Assembly: GCA_021780075.1 (NCBI GenBank)
Contig: JAJXZL010000036.1
Location: 1 to 64,000 of the forward strand
Reading direction: 5' to 3'
Length of the DNA stretch: 64,000 nt
Origin: Acidobacteriota bacterium
GTDB lineage: Bacteria; Acidobacteriota; Terriglobia; Terriglobales; Acidobacteriaceae
Part shown: positions 35,350 to 44,981 of the stretch, in pieces
How positions within the stretch are numbered: the first letter of the stretch is position 1
Layout: each line of letters starts with the position of its first letter
Translations under genes and position numbers: made by a program
Notes under the pieces: generated by a model
What the model was told of the DNA's origin: nothing
Seen by the model: the letters and a program-made list of their open reading frames with translations, nothing else
Database searches by the model: none

Positions 35350-36789
35350 ATGCTTACGCCCAAAAGAGCGATCATGTCATTCGGCAAATTGCCGGCTGAA
35401 TCGCTCCTTCTTCTATCGCTTCTTTGCATCGCGCTCATTCCGTCGAGCTGCGGGGGCTCATCAGGCACGAGTAATATCTCCCCCGTGCCGGCAAGCAGTC
35501 CTCTCCAGGTCAACGTCGGCGATGATCCGTGCGACAGGGTGGCCAGTCTTGTGGTGGACTTCACTGCCGTGAATCTCAAAGACGACAAAGGCAACTCAGT
35601 TCCCGCAATGAACGGCTCCAGTTCCGTCGAGTTCATACATTTACTGGGCACAATGCAGTCGATCTCCCTGGTCAACGTGCCCAAGGGCACTTACCCGGGC
35701 GCGGAGATTTCAATCTCCTCTGCGGACATCAGCTACCTGAGCCCGATCTCCGGCGAGCTGACAAATCAGAAAGTCACGGGACCGTGGACCGTGTCCTTCC
35801 CAATTTCTCCCGCGATGACGGTCACCTCCGATGCCGTGGCACTTAACCTGCACCTCGCCGTTGGCGACTCGGTCTCCTTCGACAGCAGCGGCAACATCGT
35901 CTTTAATCCGAAATTCACCCCCGACGTGTTTCAGGGCGGTTCTGGCAATGGCCGCAATCACCAGTACGGCGGAGTCGACCATGGCACTGGTCGTATATCA
36001 AGCATTTCCGGGTCTTCGTTTACCCTGAACATGTTGCAAAGCTCAAGGCCGCACGTCGTCCATGTAGACGCCAACACACAGTTTGACGGCGTCGACGGTA
36101 TCAGTGGCCTGGCAGTTGGCATGATCGTCACAGTCGATGCCGACATGCAGGCTGACGGCAGTCTGCTGGCGCAGGAAGTGGATCTTGCCGAGCACGGCTC
36201 CGGCGGCATGACTGCCAGTGGCATGATGATCGCTTTCACCGGCAGCCCGGCAACCCAGATCACGCTGATCGGTCAGGATGCCTCTGGAACCGGCGTGTCT
36301 TCCGACGACATGGGCGAAATGATTAGCGCGAACCTCGACTCGAACACCGTCTTCAAGATTGACGCTGGCAACGTCGACCTGACTGGACTTCCGTTTACAC
36401 CGGGATTCAGCAGCACCGAACTGTACAACGGCCAGGCGATAGAAATCGTCAGCGGCAGCGGCATGATGCATGACAGCAAAAGTGAGAACGACACGCAAAG
36501 CGGTTCCGCCAATGTCACTGAAGTCCATCTGGAGAACCAGGGGATTCGTGGCGTTGTGTCCAATCACGCGGCCAACGGAAACGAGAAAACCTTCACACTC
36601 AACTTAGCGGCAGAATCCTACTTTTCCCACGTTACGGGAGCAACTTCGCTCATGGTGTTCCAGCGGCAGGACACGGAAGTCTGGGGGCCGGGAACGATCA
36701 CTGACGGAGCCAATGTCGTGGTGCATGGACTGCTGTTTGGTGGCTCAGACAACTACAAGCTGGTGGCCAGCCGTATCGTTGTCCACTGA
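35350..36789 (+). CDS. Secreted DUF4382/DUF5666-like lipoprotein
   Basis: A 479-residue secreted protein. The signal LLLLSLLCIALIPSSCGGSSG ends in a cysteine followed by a GGSSG linker, consistent with a lipoprotein although the lipobox is imperfect. Residues about 52-190 resemble DUF4382 (VNVGDDPCDRVASLVVDFTAVNL). The rest has DUF5666-like beta repeats (GRISSISGSSFTLNM, TQFDGVDGISGLAVGMIVTVDADMQADGSLLAQEV). Function is unknown; such proteins are cell-surface or periplasmic. GGAGG lies nine bases before ATG 35350. It follows the IPT-domain gene in the same direction with two hairpins between, so the two surface proteins may be co-regulated. Confidence 0.75.
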   Translation: MLTPKRAIMSFGKLPAESLLLLSLLCIALIPSSCGGSSGTSNISPVPASSPLQVNVGDDPCDRVASLVVDFTAVNLKDDKGNSVPAMNGSSSVEFIHLLGTMQSISLVNVPKGTYPGAEISISSADISYLSPISGELTNQKVTGPWTVSFPISPAMTVTSDAVALNLHLAVGDSVSFDSSGNIVFNPKFTPDVFQGGSGNGRNHQYGGVDHGTGRISSISGSSFTLNMLQSSRPHVVHVDANTQFDGVDGISGLAVGMIVTVDADMQADGSLLAQEVDLAEHGSGGMTASGMMIAFTGSPATQITLIGQDASGTGVSSDDMGEMISANLDSNTVFKIDAGNVDLTGLPFTPGFSSTELYNGQAIEIVSGSGMMHDSKSENDTQSGSANVTEVHLENQGIRGVVSNHAANGNEKTFTLNLAAESYFSHVTGATSLMVFQRQDTEVWGPGTITDGANVVVHGLLFGGSDNYKLVASRIVVH

Positions 36790-36906
36790 GCTTGCTGCAA
36801 TCCGGGGAGCTGCCGGTGTAAGATTGGCCGCTTATTCCACACATGGCACGCGTGCGCCGTCGCGACACGCAGCGAGGGCTGTCACGCAAGAGTGCGCCGG
36901 CATCAT

Positions 36907-38295
36907 TTACTTTCCGATGCAGAAGGTTGAGAAAATCAGATTGAGAATGTCGTCCGGCGTGGTTTGGCCTGTGAGCGAGTCCAGTGCCCAGAGCACGCGG
37001 TAGAGGTCGATCAGAATCATCTCGTGCGGAACGCCATTCGCATTGGCCTGAACTGCATCGGCCAGTGCTGCGTGCGCCGTGGCAATCGCCTGTTGATGGC
37101 GCAGGCTGGTCAACATGCCGGGCTCGGCGGCTGCTCCGCCGGTGGCCAGGGCCAGGATGCGCTCACGCAGCGCCGCTATCCCCTCGCCTGTCAACGCCGA
37201 GGTCAGCACTGCCGCAGCGCCTGCGAATTGGGCGGCGGCCATATCGCTGCTCAAGGCATCGCTGGCAGCCAGATCGCTCTTATTGATTGCAACGATTGTC
37301 GGGCGACCTTCCAGTCCGGCCAGCAGACCGCGCTCTTCCTCATTCAGCGGCTGAGTTGCGTCCAGCACCACCAGCACAAGCGCGGCATCGGCCAGGGCTT
37401 CGCGGCTGCGCGCAATGCCCATCTGCTCTGCTTCTTCGCGAGCCTCGCGCAGGCCGGCGGTATCCACCAGTTCCAGCGGAATGCCGTCCAATGAAATCCG
37501 CTCCGTTACAAGGTCGCGCGTCGTGCCGGGGGTGGCGGTCACAATGGCGCGTTCGCGCTGTACCAGCCTGTTGAAGAGCGAGCTCTTACCCGCGTTGGGA
37601 CGGCCCACAATAGCCAGTGTCAACCCATCGTGAACAATGCGGCCGCGGGCAAATGAAGCTTCAAGAGCTGCAAGCGGCAGCTCAATCTCCCCTATGCGGC
37701 GCGCAATCTCAGCCCGCGGGGTGACCTCTACGTCGTCCTCCGCAAAGTCGATGCCCGCTTCAAGCAGTGCGATCAGTTCCACGAGCGCCTGCTTCATCGG
37801 CTGCACGCGATGACTGAGCGCTCCTCCCATCTGGCTGGCGGCCTGCCGTGCCTGCGTCAGTGTTTGCGCCTCGATTAAATCGCGCACGGCCTCGGCTTGC
37901 GTCAGGTCAAGCTTGCCGGCCAGATAGGCGCGCTGCGTAAACTCGCCGGGCTCGGCCAGACGCGCGCCAAACTCAAGCGCCCGACGCAGCAGCAGATCCA
38001 ACACCACGGGCGATCCGTGTGCCGCTATTTCCACCAGGTCATCGGCGGTGTACGAGTGAGGCGCGGCAAAAAACGTCACGACTGCTTCATCGATGCGCGC
38101 GCCGCCCGCCTCCGGCGTGTCCAGCACGTCGGCCAGGCGCGCACGCGCGTGCTCCAGGGGCTGCCGCTGCGTTACCAGTTGCGCCGCAATCGCCGCTGCC
38201 CGCGGCCCGCTCAAGCGCACAATGCCGATGCCGCCCCGGCCAGGCGGCGTGGAGATAGCCGCGATTGTATCGCTGACTGTCACAGGTTCCGTCAT
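36907..38295 (-). CDS. mnmE: tRNA uridine-5-carboxymethylaminomethyl modification GTPase MnmE
   Basis: The 462-residue product is a complete MnmE/TrmE. The N-terminal tetrahydrofolate-binding domain begins DTIAAISTPPGRGGIGIVRLSG. The inserted G domain has the P-loop GRPNAGKSS at 231-239, GTTRD, DTAGLR and NKSD. The C-terminus is the invariant CIGK. With MnmG it adds the carboxymethylaminomethyl (or aminomethyl) group at U34 of certain tRNAs in the cytoplasm. MnmG is not in this window. The gene stands alone here, divergent from the second TonB-dependent receptor. Confidence 0.97.
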   Translation of the reverse strand: MTEPVTVSDTIAAISTPPGRGGIGIVRLSGPRAAAIAAQLVTQRQPLEHARARLADVLDTPEAGGARIDEAVVTFFAAPHSYTADDLVEIAAHGSPVVLDLLLRRALEFGARLAEPGEFTQRAYLAGKLDLTQAEAVRDLIEAQTLTQARQAASQMGGALSHRVQPMKQALVELIALLEAGIDFAEDDVEVTPRAEIARRIGEIELPLAALEASFARGRIVHDGLTLAIVGRPNAGKSSLFNRLVQRERAIVTATPGTTRDLVTERISLDGIPLELVDTAGLREAREEAEQMGIARSREALADAALVLVVLDATQPLNEEERGLLAGLEGRPTIVAINKSDLAASDALSSDMAAAQFAGAAAVLTSALTGEGIAALRERILALATGGAAAEPGMLTSLRHQQAIATAHAALADAVQANANGVPHEMILIDLYRVLWALDSLTGQTTPDDILNLIFSTFCIGK

Positions 38296-38640
38296 GTCTT
38301 GGACCAGTGTAGCGTCTGCGCATAAGCCGCCTGGCTTCAGTCAAGCGCCGCGCAACGCAAAATCCTTTTAGTACAATACGTCAAGGTACACTCCAGCAGA
38401 TCGCGCTATGGGGAACGAGTCCCCTCGGTCGCCAGTACTGCCTCGCGAGCAGGGCCATCCTCGGCCTGCCATGCTCGGCGGAAATCCTGCGACTGCAATG
38501 ATGCCGCGGCGTCGGCATGGCTTACTGCCCGCGAACATGGCGGCTGCCTATTGGACAAAATGATTGCAGCCCTGCCACTGCAGGATCCTTCCGTGGCGCT
38601 GCGGACTTCAAACTGAGTAGGTGGAAAGCAAGAGAGGTTC
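38296..38640. other. Divergent intergenic region between mnmE and the second receptor
   Basis: About 345 bases. Frames here are shadows without domains. A TACAAT box at 38372-38377 is a possible -10 element, but no convincing -35 accompanies it. GAGAGG sits just before the ATG at 38641. Confidence 0.4.
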
Positions 38641-41600
38641 ATGTTCGCAAACGGGTGCACCACCATAAAATCCAAACAGATCAATCCTTCCAGAGGTCTC
38701 TGGATTCTGGCTCTCCTATGGTCGCTGGCATGCGCCGCCGGCGGTGCGCAACAGGCCGCGCAGGCAGTGTGGCAGGGCGAGTTGCGCGGCCCGGGTGGAG
38801 ATCCCATCGCCGGCGCAACAATCAAACTCTCTGACGGCAGCGCTACTGCTGAAGCGGTCACCGGCTCGGATGGCCACTTCCAGTTGGCAGCCTTGCCCGC
38901 TGGACAATACCGCTTGACCGTGGAAACCGCGAGCAGCAAGGTCGAGTATGCGCAGCCCATTGATCTGGCGGTTGCCGAACCTGCTGTGGCCATCACGCTG
39001 TCAGGCCGCGGCGAAATCACACTTGCCTCACTCAATACCCAGACAGCCACGGGCGGCGAGCAGCTTTCCAGCAAGGCCGTCAGCTCGCTGCCGCTCAACA
39101 AGCGCGACTTCAGTTCGCTGCTGCTGCTCGCAGCCGGCACCATGACCGACTCCAACGGAGCCACCAACTTTACCGCCCAGTTCGCCATCGACGGCCAGCG
39201 CGGCGTTGAGGCCACTTTCGCCATGGACGGCGCGGACATCAGCGATCCGGAGATGGGTGGGTCAACCTTCTCAAACTTCAATGTCGACGCGGTTGATGAA
39301 ATTCAATCCAGCTCCGGATGGATGCCAGCCGAGATCGGCCGCGGCGCGGCGGGATTCACGAACATCATCACGCGCTCCGGAGCGAGCGGCTTCCACGGCT
39401 CGATGTTTGAGTTTGTGCGCAACTCCGCCTTTGACGCGCGCAACTACTTTGATCACCCCACGCCTGCATACCCGGGCCGCATCCCGCCCTTCCGCCGCAA
39501 CGAATTCGGCCTGACAAATGGCGGCCCAATTTACATTCCCCACATATACGACGGGCGCAAAAGCACCTTCTACTTCGCGCAGTATCAGGGCTTCCGTCAG
39601 GTACTCGGCACCACACAGGTCATGCCCGTGCCCACGGTCGAAGAGCGTACGGGCATTGACAACATAACCTACTCCGACGGCTCCTCTGACACTCTCACGG
39701 TGCCCGTAGATCCCAGTGTTGCGGCAATTCTGGCGCGCTATCCGCTGCCAAACTATACCGCCGGCGCTTATCAGAGCCGCACCTACGCAACCGCGTCGAA
39801 GGTCATCACCAACGCCAACCAGTTCTCCGTGCGCATCGATCACAGCTTCTCGCCAAAGGACCAGTTCTTTGCGCGCTTCAATCTCGACAACATCACCGGA
39901 CCTACCACCAATCCGGATCAGACGGCTGTCGATCCCGCGTTTGCCGTGCGCTTCATTGACCGGCAGCGCAACGTGATGGGCTCCTACGCGCACAGCGTGT
40001 CGCCGCGTCTCGTGCTGCAATCGTTGTTCAGCATCACGCGCTCCACCCCGGGCTTTCCCACGTCCGACTACACCGACCCCGCGGTCAAATTCGGCGACGG
40101 ATTGTTCGAGGCATTCAACAATGCGGCCGGATCGGTGATGCAGTCGTACGGCAACCTTTTCCAGGGGCAGCAATCCATGTCGTACACCACTGGACGCCAT
40201 GCCATGAAGGCCGGTGTTGAGGTCCGCCTCAATCGCGACACAAGCTACTTCGGCGTCAGCCCCGACGGTGAATACGACTTCGGCGGCGGCACTGCCTACG
40301 CCACCGAGGCCATTCCATCCAAAAGCGGATTGCACGACATCCAGCCGGGCGACCCGCTGCCTGACACGCTCTCCGGATTTCTCTCCGGCAGCGCGTTTGT
40401 CTACACTATCGAACTTGCCTCGCCGGGATTCTCGGGCGGCGATCACATTGGCCCCGCGGCCATCAACCGTGAAAATTACAGCCTCTGGCTACAGGATAGT
40501 TGGAAGATCACGCCGAGCCTCACGCTTGATTACGGCATGCGGTGGGATCTTTACACGCCCATTACTGAGCGCGCCAAGCGCACCGGTTCATTCCGGTATA
40601 TCAACGGAGCGCAACAGTATGTGGTGAACCCGCAGCCCGGATACCAGACCAGCAAACACGGCTGGGAACCGCGCGTACAGGTTTCGTGGCAGGCGGCGAA
40701 CAACCTGACGATTCATGCAGGCGGCGGCATCATGGTCATTCCGCCCAACCCCTGGCAGGACAACTTCCTCACCGGCTCCACGCCGTTTGCTGTCTCTCCG
40801 CGCCTCGTCGCGGCCCAGGGCGCGCCTATCCAGTACGGATTTAAAATCACGCCATCGCAACTGCCTCAGGCGTATACACTCGGCGGCCAGCCCATCTTTC
40901 CTCCCGGTCCCTACAAGCCCGCCGCGCCCAACACAATCATGAATGTGGACCGCTACGAGAAAGACATGGCCGCGCTCACGCCCAGCCACGTGGTCAGTGC
41001 GCTCAACCTCAATGGCGTCGATGTGTCCCTTACCAACGCCACGCTCTACACCTGGACGGCAGGCCTCGAACGCAAAATCGGCAACCTGACCGCCGACGCC
41101 AACTACGTGGGCACCGCGGCCCAGCGGTTGCCGCGCTACAGCTTTCCCAACGCCTATCCAGGCGCATCACCGCAGTTCGCACCCCACACGCAGTTTGATA
41201 GCACAGGCAACGTCATTGGCGGCTTCGGCGTGGAGAACGTCATTGTCTCCGATTCGCACTCCACCTATCACGCACTGCAAACATCGCTCTCCGGAACCAC
41301 GCCCCACGGCGGCCCCGGCATTCAGGCCAGTTACACATGGAGCAAGTCGATCGACGACACCAGCCTCGTGCTGGGCGGAACTGGATCAACCGGAGCCGTA
41401 ACCACCGGCTTTTCGCAGAATCCATACGACACCCATCCCGAAAAAGGCCCCTCGAACTTCGACGTAACGCACGCCTTCGGCCTCAGCCTCGCGCAGGACA
41501 TGCACCTCGATCGCGCAACGTTCCTGCGCCTGCTCGGCAAAAAGTTTAACCAGGGCTGGGAGATGCTCAGCATCTCCAGCATCAGCTCGGGTCCGCCATT

Positions 41601-42060
41601 CACTGTCTTCTCAGGCATCCAGCAAACCGGCTACGGCTCGAACGGCGTGGACCGCCCCGACCAGATCGCCACGCCGCATCTCTCCACCGCTCGCAAGGTG
41701 CGTGAAGACTACTTCGGTCAGGGCGCCAACAATGCCGCCGCGTTCTTCAGCATTCCCATCCATGTGCCCGGCGGCACAGGCCCCAATCAGGGGCGCCTGG
41801 GTACGCTCGGACGAAACAGCTTCCGCGGGCCCGCCTTTTACAACTTCGACTTCGCCTTCATCAAAGACACAACCATCGGCCGGCGCAGCAACGGAACCGA
41901 GCGCTTCGACCTGCAGTTCCGCTCGGAGTTGTTCAACCTCTTCAATATCGTCACCATGGGCCTACCCTCCAACATCCTCAACGGCTCAGGCTTTGGCGAA
42001 ATCAGCAGAACCGCCGGCAACTCCCGACAGATTCAGTTCTCCCTCAAGTTGATCTACTAG
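38641..42060 (+). CDS. TonB-dependent receptor with carboxypeptidase-regulatory-like domain (second copy)
   Basis: An 1139-residue outer-membrane receptor of the same broad type as the one at 26.6 kb but clearly divergent from it. A signal peptide (LWILALLWSLACAAGGAQ) is followed by a carboxypeptidase-regulatory-like domain at about 42-130 (WQGELRGPGGDPIAGATIKL), a plug (SLPLNKRDFSSLLLLAAG, FTNIITRSGASGFHG) and a long barrel ending LKLIY, with a terminal aromatic residue. It probably imports a polymer fragment or other large nutrient using TonB energy. The substrate cannot be told. The secreted serine hydrolase that follows may work on the same nutrient. Confidence 0.9.
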   Translation: MFANGCTTIKSKQINPSRGLWILALLWSLACAAGGAQQAAQAVWQGELRGPGGDPIAGATIKLSDGSATAEAVTGSDGHFQLAALPAGQYRLTVETASSKVEYAQPIDLAVAEPAVAITLSGRGEITLASLNTQTATGGEQLSSKAVSSLPLNKRDFSSLLLLAAGTMTDSNGATNFTAQFAIDGQRGVEATFAMDGADISDPEMGGSTFSNFNVDAVDEIQSSSGWMPAEIGRGAAGFTNIITRSGASGFHGSMFEFVRNSAFDARNYFDHPTPAYPGRIPPFRRNEFGLTNGGPIYIPHIYDGRKSTFYFAQYQGFRQVLGTTQVMPVPTVEERTGIDNITYSDGSSDTLTVPVDPSVAAILARYPLPNYTAGAYQSRTYATASKVITNANQFSVRIDHSFSPKDQFFARFNLDNITGPTTNPDQTAVDPAFAVRFIDRQRNVMGSYAHSVSPRLVLQSLFSITRSTPGFPTSDYTDPAVKFGDGLFEAFNNAAGSVMQSYGNLFQGQQSMSYTTGRHAMKAGVEVRLNRDTSYFGVSPDGEYDFGGGTAYATEAIPSKSGLHDIQPGDPLPDTLSGFLSGSAFVYTIELASPGFSGGDHIGPAAINRENYSLWLQDSWKITPSLTLDYGMRWDLYTPITERAKRTGSFRYINGAQQYVVNPQPGYQTSKHGWEPRVQVSWQAANNLTIHAGGGIMVIPPNPWQDNFLTGSTPFAVSPRLVAAQGAPIQYGFKITPSQLPQAYTLGGQPIFPPGPYKPAAPNTIMNVDRYEKDMAALTPSHVVSALNLNGVDVSLTNATLYTWTAGLERKIGNLTADANYVGTAAQRLPRYSFPNAYPGASPQFAPHTQFDSTGNVIGGFGVENVIVSDSHSTYHALQTSLSGTTPHGGPGIQASYTWSKSIDDTSLVLGGTGSTGAVTTGFSQNPYDTHPEKGPSNFDVTHAFGLSLAQDMHLDRATFLRLLGKKFNQGWEMLSISSISSGPPFTVFSGIQQTGYGSNGVDRPDQIATPHLSTARKVREDYFGQGANNAAAFFSIPIHVPGGTGPNQGRLGTLGRNSFRGPAFYNFDFAFIKDTTIGRRSNGTERFDLQFRSELFNLFNIVTMGLPSNILNGSGFGEISRTAGNSRQIQFSLKLIY

Positions 42061-42195
42061 GGTTCATGCGCGCGCACTGCATCCGCCCTGCTTCTGCTAT
42101 AAAGGGTGCGGCAATTCGGCCTGCCTTCACGGCACTGTAGACGCGCATCGCTCTCAGCGATATGCGCGGCAGCGCAGCGGGCCGTGGAGGCACCC

Positions 42196-43557
42196 ATGAA
42201 GCTCAATCGAATCGCAATCGCCGCACGCCTGGCCGTCGCCGGCGTCGCTCTCGCTCTCGGCGCATCCCCGGCACTGGCCCAGCAGCCGCGCACACAACAC
42301 CTGACCGGCAGCAAAGTCGATCTCACCGTCGTCAAGCCGGAATCCGTCGGCTTCTCCTCCGATCGCCTTGAAAACCTGCACAAGCTCATGCAGCAGACCG
42401 TGGACCAGAAACAGATCGCCGGCATTGTCACCCTCCTCGCGCGCCACGGCAAAGTCGTTGACTACCGCACCTATGGCGTCAGCGACCTCGCCAGCAGAAA
42501 GCCCACACAGAAAGACGACATCTTCCGCGACTTCTCCATGACCAAGCCCGTCACCGGCGTCGCCATGATGATCCTCTACGAACAGGGCAAGTGGCTGCCC
42601 TCCGATCCCATCGCCAAATTCATCCCCGAGTTTGCGCACCTCAAGGTCTACAAAGGCATCGGCGCCGACGGCAAAATGATCCTCGTCGATCCCGACCACC
42701 CGCCCACCATGCGCGAACTCATGTCGCACACCGCGGGCTTCACCTACGGCTTCTTCGGCAACACGCCCGTCGACAAGCTGTACCGCGACGCGCACCTCTT
42801 CGATTCCGGCAGCCTCCAGGAGTTCATCGATAAGCTCGCCAAGTTGCCGCTGCTCTATCAGCCCGGCAAAGGGTGGACCTATTCCGTCTCCATGGACGTC
42901 GAAGGCTACATTGTCCAGAAGCTCTCCGGCCAGTCGCTCCCCGACTTCGACCGTGATCACATCTTCACGCCGCTCGGCATGCGCGACGCCGGCTTCTTCG
43001 TCCCCGCTGACAAGCGCAGCCGCTTCGTCACCCTCTACGAGAGCCAGCTCGGGCCCAACGGCGAACTGGTTGCCGACCCCACCGGCGGCGGCCTCAGTCA
43101 TCACAACTACGCGCAGCCACCCACGCTGCCCTCCGGCGGCGGCGGCATGGTCTCCACGGCCGAGGACTACTACCGCTTTGCGCAGATGCTCCTGAACGGC
43201 GGCCAGCTTGACGGCACGCGCATCCTCGCGCCTTCCACCGTCCGGCTCATGACCTCAAATCACCTGCCGCCCGAGCTGCTCACCGGCCAGTACCACATCG
43301 GCATGCAGGTCATGCGTCCCGGCATGGGCTACGGATACAACGGAGCCGTCGTCTTTGATCCGCCCACCGCCGACCTATCCGACGGCAAAGGCGAGTACTT
43401 CTGGGATGGAGCCGCAGGTACATGGTTCTGGGTCGATCCCACCAACGACATCGTCTTCGTCGGCATGATCCAGCGCATGCTCGGCCCCACAAGCCCCAAC
43501 CTCGAATACAAGAGCCGCTCCGCCATCTACGGCGCGCTCGTCGATCCCTCGAAGTAG
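42196..43557 (+). CDS. Secreted serine hydrolase (beta-lactamase/esterase EstB-like family)
   Basis: A 453-residue beta-lactamase-fold hydrolase with a signal peptide cleaved near ALA-QQ (residue 28). The nucleophile motif is S114-M-T-K117, the second motif is YSVSMDVEGY, and GYNGAVVFDPP probably supplies the third. This pattern (SMTK, YSV) is closer to class C-like esterases and D-aminopeptidases than to true beta-lactamases, so resistance should not be assumed. The ATG has TGGAGG five bases upstream; the frame extends 30 codons further without a signal sequence. It lies 135 bp after the TonB-dependent receptor in the same direction. Confidence 0.87.
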   Translation: MKLNRIAIAARLAVAGVALALGASPALAQQPRTQHLTGSKVDLTVVKPESVGFSSDRLENLHKLMQQTVDQKQIAGIVTLLARHGKVVDYRTYGVSDLASRKPTQKDDIFRDFSMTKPVTGVAMMILYEQGKWLPSDPIAKFIPEFAHLKVYKGIGADGKMILVDPDHPPTMRELMSHTAGFTYGFFGNTPVDKLYRDAHLFDSGSLQEFIDKLAKLPLLYQPGKGWTYSVSMDVEGYIVQKLSGQSLPDFDRDHIFTPLGMRDAGFFVPADKRSRFVTLYESQLGPNGELVADPTGGGLSHHNYAQPPTLPSGGGGMVSTAEDYYRFAQMLLNGGQLDGTRILAPSTVRLMTSNHLPPELLTGQYHIGMQVMRPGMGYGYNGAVVFDPPTADLSDGKGEYFWDGAAGTWFWVDPTNDIVFVGMIQRMLGPTSPNLEYKSRSAIYGALVDPSK

Positions 43558-43693
43558 CCCTGCCTACGGCGCGGCAGCGCAATCTCGTGCCGCCGCGCCG
43601 CCTGCATCCGGTTCATCCCCATCGCAGTCACGCCCGTCGTGCGGCTTCAGGCCAGCTTCGCCGGATGCTACACTCCCACGAGCGGGAGTGTGC

Positions 43694-44437
43694 ATGCGCG
43701 CCACAAAACTCGAGTTCCGTCTGCGGCTGGTCTTCATCGTCCTTATCGTTTCCCTCGGCTTCTGGGCACCGTGGATGCAGGCTCTCGGCACAGGCCGTCG
43801 CATTGCATTCTTGGAGTGGCTCGCGCTCCAGATCAGCCGCGCGGGCCTTCTGCGCTTCACCGCCGCCACGCCTGCTGTCATCCTCATCGCCGCGCTCATC
43901 GCCGCGCTCGCCGTCATCCTGCGCGTCTGGGGCACGGCCTACCTGGGCCACGGCATCGTCGCGCACGCTCAAATGCAGGCCGGACGCGTCATGGCCGACG
44001 GCCCCTACCGCTTCGTGCGCAACCCGCTCTACCTCGGCACCTGGCTCACCGTCGCCGCCATCGCCTTCCTCATGCCGCCCAGCGGCGCGCTGCTTGTCAT
44101 GGCGCTGCTCACGATCTTTCTGCTGCGCCTCATCCTCGGCGAAGAAGCCTTCCTCGCCGCCCAGCTCGGCGAGCCCTATCAGGCCTACCTGCGCGCCGTA
44201 CCGCGCCTCGTGCCGCGCCTGCGTGGAGCGCCGCCCAGCGCCGGACACAAGCCCCGCTGGCTTCACGCCATTCTCGCCGAGCTCTTCCCCATCGGCGTCT
44301 TCGTCACGCTCGCGGCGCTCTCATGGAGCTACGACAACATGCTCATGCTCAAAGCCATCCTCATCAGCCTCGGAGCTTCGCTCGTCGTCCGCGCGCTGCT
44401 GCCGCAAACGACTACTGCCCCTGCGTCAGCGGAATAG
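43694..44437 (+). CDS. Isoprenylcysteine carboxyl methyltransferase-like (ICMT/PEMT) membrane protein
   Basis: A 247-residue membrane protein with several hydrophobic helices and the ICMT/phospholipid-methyltransferase motif GPYRFVRNPLYLGTWL, followed by EEAFLAAQLGEPYQAYLRAVPRLVP. In bacteria such proteins are mostly uncharacterised S-adenosylmethionine-dependent methyltransferases or NnrU-like membrane proteins; the acceptor is unknown. ATG 43694 is preferred to an in-frame GTG two codons earlier because GGGAG lies five bases before it. Its last 26 bases overlap the end of the convergent DUF4260 gene. Confidence 0.8.
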   Translation: MRATKLEFRLRLVFIVLIVSLGFWAPWMQALGTGRRIAFLEWLALQISRAGLLRFTAATPAVILIAALIAALAVILRVWGTAYLGHGIVAHAQMQAGRVMADGPYRFVRNPLYLGTWLTVAAIAFLMPPSGALLVMALLTIFLLRLILGEEAFLAAQLGEPYQAYLRAVPRLVPRLRGAPPSAGHKPRWLHAILAELFPIGVFVTLAALSWSYDNMLMLKAILISLGASLVVRALLPQTTTAPASAE

Positions 44438-44855
44438 CTTCGCGCTCTTTGCCCACGCGCCCAAGGTGCGTCCAGCCAAAGCCATCGCCAAACTTCAGCC
44501 CGTAGCCCAGCAGCCGGTCCACGCCAATGTGGTTCGCCCACACCAGCGCCGCCGCCAGCGTCGCATGCCCACCCAGGACCAGCGCGCTCAGCGCCAGCGC
44601 CACCGGTCCAACATACGTGTGAAATGCGTTGTACACCCGCGCGCCCCTGCACGGCCCGGCCACGTAGCCCAGCATCGAGAGGTCCGGCGCAAACCACAGC
44701 GCCGCAAACAGCCACCAACTCGCGCCCGTACGCGCATACAGCACGGCCGTAACGGCCGCCACCGCCAGCCCTTCAAATCGCAAGAGGAAAAGAATCGATG
44801 CCGGATGCCCTGCCACAGAAACGAACTGCTTGCTAACTGCTTGAGTGCTTTCCAT
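44412..44855 (-). CDS. DUF4260 family membrane protein
   Basis: A 147-residue small membrane protein of the DUF4260 family: FLLRFEGLAVAAVTAVLYARTGASWWLFAALWFAPDLSMLGYVAGP, then YNAFHTYVGPVALAL and WANHIGVDRLLGYGLKFGDGFGWTHLGR. Three to four hydrophobic segments are visible, with conserved histidines facing between them. No function is established for the family. The gene is convergent with the ICMT-like gene and overlaps it by 26 bases at the 3' ends. Confidence 0.85.
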   Translation of the reverse strand: MESTQAVSKQFVSVAGHPASILFLLRFEGLAVAAVTAVLYARTGASWWLFAALWFAPDLSMLGYVAGPCRGARVYNAFHTYVGPVALALSALVLGGHATLAAALVWANHIGVDRLLGYGLKFGDGFGWTHLGRVGKEREAIPLTQGQ

Positions 44856-44928
44856 GCCCCATTCGATGCCCGGCGCAACCGTCAGTGTGCGACAAAATTA
44901 TCGGGCGCTGCCCGCCGCAGAAAAGCGA

Positions 44929-44958
44929 AAAGGGAGAAGCCCTAAGGCTTCTCCCTTT
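44929..44958 (-). terminator. Rho-independent terminator of the HU-like gene
   Basis: A 13-bp stem with loop of four (arm AAAGGGAGAAGCC) lies about 25 bp after the HU-like stop codon on the minus strand. The stem's T-rich 3' arm runs into TCGCTTTT. Confidence 0.8.
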
Positions 44959-44981
44959 CTGTCCGCAGTCCGGTATAAAAA

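Noticed and set aside
42196-43557. Calling the serine hydrolase a beta-lactamase resistance gene
   Set aside because: It has SxxK and YSV motifs shared with esterases and D-aminopeptidases, and lies behind a nutrient receptor; nothing supports drug resistance.
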